The notes below the pieces were generated by a model. That model was not told the DNA's origin. It ran no database searches and was given only the letters and a program-made list of their open reading frames with translations. Below are positions 59,779-64,000 of a stretch of DNA of 64,000 nt, one piece after another. The position numbers were made by a program, and so were the translations under genes. The stretch is taken from positions 6,818,394 through 6,882,393 of the forward strand of contig CM038716.1 of assembly GCA_021613375.1 (NCBI GenBank), given 5' to 3'. Origin of the DNA: Megaleporinus macrocephalus. Its lineage: Eukaryota; Chordata; Actinopteri; Characiformes; Anostomidae. Positions within the stretch are counted from its first letter, which is position 1. Every line of letters begins with the position of its first letter.

Positions 59779-62700
59779 GGAGCAGACCAGCTGTATGTAT
59801 GTGTATGCAAAGAACAGAGCAAAAACTTTGTGATGGAGCTTCATCAGTCCAGCAGTGTAGGTGAAACCTCTGACCCAAAGTAAGTAACTTTCCATCAGCA
59901 GAGGGAAATAAAAAATATTTAGACTGAAAAAGAGTAGATACTCAGTTTACTCCCAATGTGGATTTACTTACAGGTCTATCAGTAACCCACATGCATTCAG
60001 CAGTGAAAGAGGGGACCCCAGCTATGTGTCTATGAAGAGTGACCATTCCATCAGTAACCCTCCAACATTCAGCAATAAAAGAAGAAAGCCCAGCTATGTG
60101 TCTATGAAGAGTGACCATTCCATCAGTAACCCTCCTACATTCAGCAGTGAAAGAGGAGAGCCCAGCTGTGTGTCTATGAAGAGTGACCATTCCATCAGTA
60201 ACCCTCCTACATTCAGCAGTGAAAGAGGAGAGCCCAGCTGTGTGTCTATGAAGAGTGACCATTCCATCAGTAACCCTCCTACATTCAGCAGTGAAAGAGG
60301 AGAGCCCAGCTGTGTGTCTATGAAGAGTGACCATTCCATCAGTAACCCTCCTACATTCAGCAGTGAAAGAGGAGAGCCCAGCTGTGTGTCTATGAAGAGT
60401 GACCATTCAATCAGTAACCCTCCTACATTCAGCAGTGAAAGAGGAGAGCCCAGCTATGTGTCTATGAAGAGTGACCATTCCATCAGTAACCCTCCTACAT
60501 TCAGCAGTGAAAGAGGAGAGCCCAGCTATGTGTCTATGAAGAGTGACCATTCAATCAGTAACCCTCCTACATTCAGCAGTGAAAGAGGAGAGCCCAGCTA
60601 TGTGTCTATGAAGAGTGACCATTCCATCAGTAACCCTCCTACATTCAGCAGTGAAAGAGGAGAGCCCAGCTATGTGTCTATGAAGAGTGACCATTCAATC
60701 AGTAACCCTCCTACATTCAGCAGTGAAAGAGGAGAGCCCAGCAGTGAGTCAGTGAAGAGTGGAGCTGTACCCTCTGAACCACAGTGAGTTACTTTTTTAA
60801 TGTAATTTGTAGGTTTACAGTTACAGCCTGTTGCTTATATGTTGCTACATAATTTAGCAGTCTTGCCCTCCCTCATCTTTTAGTGGAAAGAGACTGGTCC
60901 ATTCTCAGCACAGCGGTGGCACTGACATGATGGAGTGTTTGTTGCTGGTATGAATTTATCAGACACAGTGGTGTTGATAATGTCAGTTTTACAGCTATGC
61001 TGACAGTGGTCCGCCTTTTTAAATGATGTAGAAATATAGAAATGGACGAAAAAATGGAGATACATGTTTTTCTTTGGACAGCGATGATATGTAACATTGT
61101 AATCACAATGCTTGTTATTTTGTCCATTTTGCAGCCCAAAATTATTCATTCAGATATCATATAGCTTTCTTAGGCATGTGAGGAAGGACTAGCATGAATC
61201 ATGCATCTCTGTATAGAAGAGATGAGCTCGGAGTAGAATTTTAGGTTTAGAATTTTAAAATGTATGTCAACATTTTTTTTTTTAATTTTAAGTGCACTTT
61301 GTATTATTTTTTAATTATGTAAATATTTATATTATTATTGTACATATAACCCTAAACCTAACTATTCAAAAGTCAGAGAACAAGAGACCACACTGGATTT
61401 ATTTAAATTAAAGTTGACAATGACTTCTGGAAGTGATCATGAGCCCATTCAGTGATTTTCAGTACCTGTTTTTAATGCAGCATGAGGGCCCGAAGATCAT
61501 AAGCAAACAGTATTGACTGTTGGCCTTTTGGTGTTTTACATTGATGTAATTTTCTGAAAATTTTCCACAATTTTTTTGACACAGTTTTTTACAGATTGTT
61601 CAACATTTGCTCATCTTTGCTTCTGAGAGATCCGGCCTCTCTTATCAAATCAAATAATTGCAATTTGTTTTTACATTTATTTACATTTTATGCAGCGTCC
61701 TAACTTCTTTGGAATTGGGGTTTGTTAATGAATTTCTGCAGTGATTACTAATAAAATGTGGTCTGACTGTTATTGAAGTCAATTATAGACAATGCAACAT
61801 TGCAACAATGCAACATTGCAACAGTCCTCAACTTAACCCTAAAAAGATGATTTGGAAGCTAACTGCTACAGATTACCAATTGCCATTTTAATTGTCACAC
61901 TAAAGGAAAAGAGTGAAGAGTCTGCTACCCACTATGCTACACCACCTACTGACAGGCCCACTGACCATGCTGCTATTGACTGAAATTCAAAGAGATCAGA
62001 AATCATAGAACTCAAGAGTTACACAACTAACACTATGGTGGTCCCTTGCTGTTGATTAATTGATAAATTGTGTAGTCATTGATGGGGTGCAGTCTGTACC
62101 TATATACATATATACTGTAGGTGTAGTTATACAGAATAAATGTAACTCTTAGTATAACTGATACACAAATACTCAAATTAAATGACATTTAAATGATGTG
62201 ACATTACTGTGTTTAATGTCCATCAGGAATCCCTCCACAGATGAAACTTTACACGATTCTCACCAACCAGCCAATGTTCTACACAGTGCCATTAAGAGAC
62301 ACAAAGCATGCATGAAAAAAAAGTATGAGAACTTGTTTGAGGGAGTAAAAACAGAAGAGAATAAAACCTTCCTGAATAAGATTTACACACAGCTCTACAT
62401 TATTGAGGGACAAAGCAAAGGAGTGAATGAAGAACATGAGGTTCTACAAATGGAGAAGGAAATCAGAAAAGATGTACAAGACACTTTAATCCAATGCTCA
62501 GATATCTTTAAACCTCTACAAGCTTCAGATAGAAAAACAGAGAAAAAGAAGGACAACAAATGGAAAGAAAAAAGACAAGAGTATAAAAGTCCCAACGAAC
62601 CAAAACTTAGAACTGTTCTGACTAAAGGCATTGCTGGCATTGGAAAAACAGTCTCCGTGCAGAAGTTCATTTTGGACTGGGCTGAAGGAGAAGCCAATCA

Positions 62701-64000
62701 GGATGTAGATTTCATGTTTTTACTTTCATTCCGGGAGCTGAACCTAATTAAAGGTGATGAATACAGCCTTCAGGGACTTTTGTGTGACTTCTATCCTGAG
62801 CTTAAAGACCTTCATCCAAAGGTCTTTGATGAGTACAAAGCTGTGTTCATATTTGATGGTCTGGATGAAAGCAGAATTCCACTGAACTTTTCAAAGAGTA
62901 AGAAAGTATCTGACGTAACCATGAAGTCATCAGTGGGTGTGTTGATGACAAACCTCATCAAAGGAGAGCTACTTCCATCTGCTCAAATCTGGATAACATC
63001 CCGACCAGCAGCAGCCAATCAGGTCCCTTCTCAGTACATTTACCGTGTGACAGAAATTCATGGATTTAGTGACCCACAGAAGGGGGAGTACTTCAAGAAG
63101 AGAATTAGTGATGAAGACCAAGCCGAGAAAATCATCTCACACATTAAGAAAGCGAGGAGTCTGCACATCATGTGCCACATTCCAGTATTCTGCTGGATCT
63201 CAGCCACTGTGCTTCAGCAACTCATGAAACAATGTGATAATACAGAGATTCCTAAAACTCTAACAGAAATGTACTCACACTTTCTGCTCATTCAGACAAA
63301 CATGACTAATGAGAAGTATAAAGACAAAAAGAAGGAGAAAAGTGACAGATACCCAAAGAAACTGCTGGAGTCAAACAGAGACATTCTTCTGAAACTAGCT
63401 AAATTGGCTTTTAAGCAGCTGATAAAGGGCAATTTGATGTTCTATGAAGAAGACCTGAGAGAAAGTGGCATTGATGTCACTGAAGCCTCTGTGTATTCTG
63501 GGATTTGCACTGAGATCTTTAGGGAGGAATCTGTGCTTTGCAAGAGAAAGGTGTACTGCTTTGTTCATCTGAGCTTTCAGGAATTTTTGGCTGCTGTTTA
63601 TGTATTCCACTGCTATGAGAGAAAGAACATGGAGGAGTTAGAATTTTTACAACCACAGTACAGAACACACTCTAAGGATGTTCCTCTGGAAATGCTGCTG
63701 ATGACAGCAGTAATAAAGCCATACGCAGTGAGAATGGACACTTAGATCTTTTTCTCCGTTTTCTACTGGGCATCTCACTGGAGTGCAATCAGAAGCTTCT
63801 ACTGGGCCTGCTGACTCAAACACAGAGTGGTTCAAAGGAAACCATACAGCGTGTCAAAAATGTAATCAAAAGGGAAAAAGATGAATGCTACAGCACAATG
63901 GACAGATCCCTTTCTATTGACAGATCCATCAATCTTTTCCTCTGTCTAGCTGAAATGAATGACCAGTCCCTCTCCAGAGAGCTTCAGCAGTATCTAAAAT
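59779..64000 (+). CDS. NLR (NLRC/NLRP-like) gene, 5' part, runs off window
   Basis: Exon 59779-59879 (likely ATG 59833, MELHQSSSVGETSDP), exon 59974-60783 and a large exon from 62227 join in phase. Exon two is 11 copies of a 24-residue repeat (MKSDHSISNPPTFSSERG). The large exon has a FISNA region (YENLFEGVKTEENKTFL), a NACHT ATPase with Walker A GIAGIGKT (62627-62650) and Walker B VFIFDGLDE (about 62.85 kb), and the helical part with FVHLSFQEFLAAVYVF. NLRs are cytosolic sensors; LRR and perhaps B30.2 exons would follow outside the window. The frame stops at 63743, but the correct sequence (SENGHLDLFLRFLLGISL) continues in another frame to the window end. One missing base near 63712 would explain this: a sequencing error or a young pseudogene. 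The frame upstream of ATG 59833 is open to the acceptor, so the start could also lie in an earlier exon. Confidence 0.85.
59980..60760 (+). repeat. 72-bp coding tandem repeat, 11 units
   Basis: Units are in frame and nearly identical, each starting ATGAAGAGTGACCATTC. The first two are divergent (HAF and NKRRK variants). The next four end Cys-Val-Ser, the following four Tyr-Val-Ser. In the last units the base after CCATTC alternates C and A, implying that 144-bp dimers were multiplied. The opposite strand is also open (154 codons) only because the unit is a multiple of three. Confidence 0.93.
60784..62226. other. NLR intron with fish repeats
   Basis: 60.89-61.15 kb is a common small fish element (CACAGCGGTGGCACTGACATG, TTTTTCTTTGGACAGCG). 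61.62-61.73 kb carries the end of another (GCAGCGTCCTAACTTCTTTGG). No exon found. Confidence 0.5.

Noticed and set aside
59942..60406. 154-codon minus-strand frame
   Set aside because: Shadow of the 72-bp coding repeat of the NLR; the plus strand has the splice sites and phase.

Overview
The window looks like a stretch of teleost fish genome. Genes are split into short exons with GT/AG introns. Much of the space between them is transposon debris typical of fish (Tc1/mariner, Rex1, Tx1-type L1, L2-like LINEs, DIRS, small TIR elements, tRNA-type SINEs). The recognisable genes belong to families expanded in fish: an RNF213-like ubiquitin ligase, a FISNA-NACHT NLR with N-terminal peptide repeats, and a B30.2 exon. 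An otophysan (characin or catfish type) is a guess from the NLR style only. Nothing bacterial is present, and rRNA, tRNA and CRISPR features were not seen.

Layout. 0.7-12.3 kb (+): the last 18 recognised coding exons of an RNF213-like gene, joining in phase to a stop codon, with small transposons in the introns and a chimeric copy of two of its own exons in one intron. 12.3-18.4 kb: AT-rich spacer ending in a CpG-rich promoter-like patch near 17.2 kb. 18.5-20.5 kb: a composite repeat block that recurs at 45.7-47.4 kb. 20.6-23.6 kb (-): two phase-matched exons of an unnamed secreted protein with a deaminase-like Pro-Cys...Cys motif. 23.7-24.3 kb: dead Tc1. 25.1-25.7 kb: a pair of spliceable exons next to an already spliced copy of themselves. 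26.1-29.1 kb: two related promoters with interferon-response-like motifs and TATA boxes facing each other, around a foldback element and a CpG-rich patch; the right one leads into a short signal-peptide-like exon. 30.1-33.4 kb: nested retroelements (LINE, Rex1 with target-site duplication, DIRS recombinase). 33.9-44.0 kb: a Tc1-like element, microsatellites and three minisatellites (about 58, 30 and 48 bp units). 44.2-44.7 kb (+): an orphan B30.2 exon. 45-59 kb: Tc1, composite block, a broken Tx1/L1 with an L2-like insertion, and further LINE pieces. 59.8-64.0 kb (+): the 5' part of an NLR gene, running off the window, with an apparent one-base deletion in the NACHT exon.

Taken together this is an innate-immune neighbourhood: RNF213-type sensing and ubiquitylation, NLR signalling, a B30.2 recognition module and interferon-response-like promoter motifs, in DNA that is being actively duplicated and reshuffled. 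The names rest on motif recognition by eye; no database search was run.
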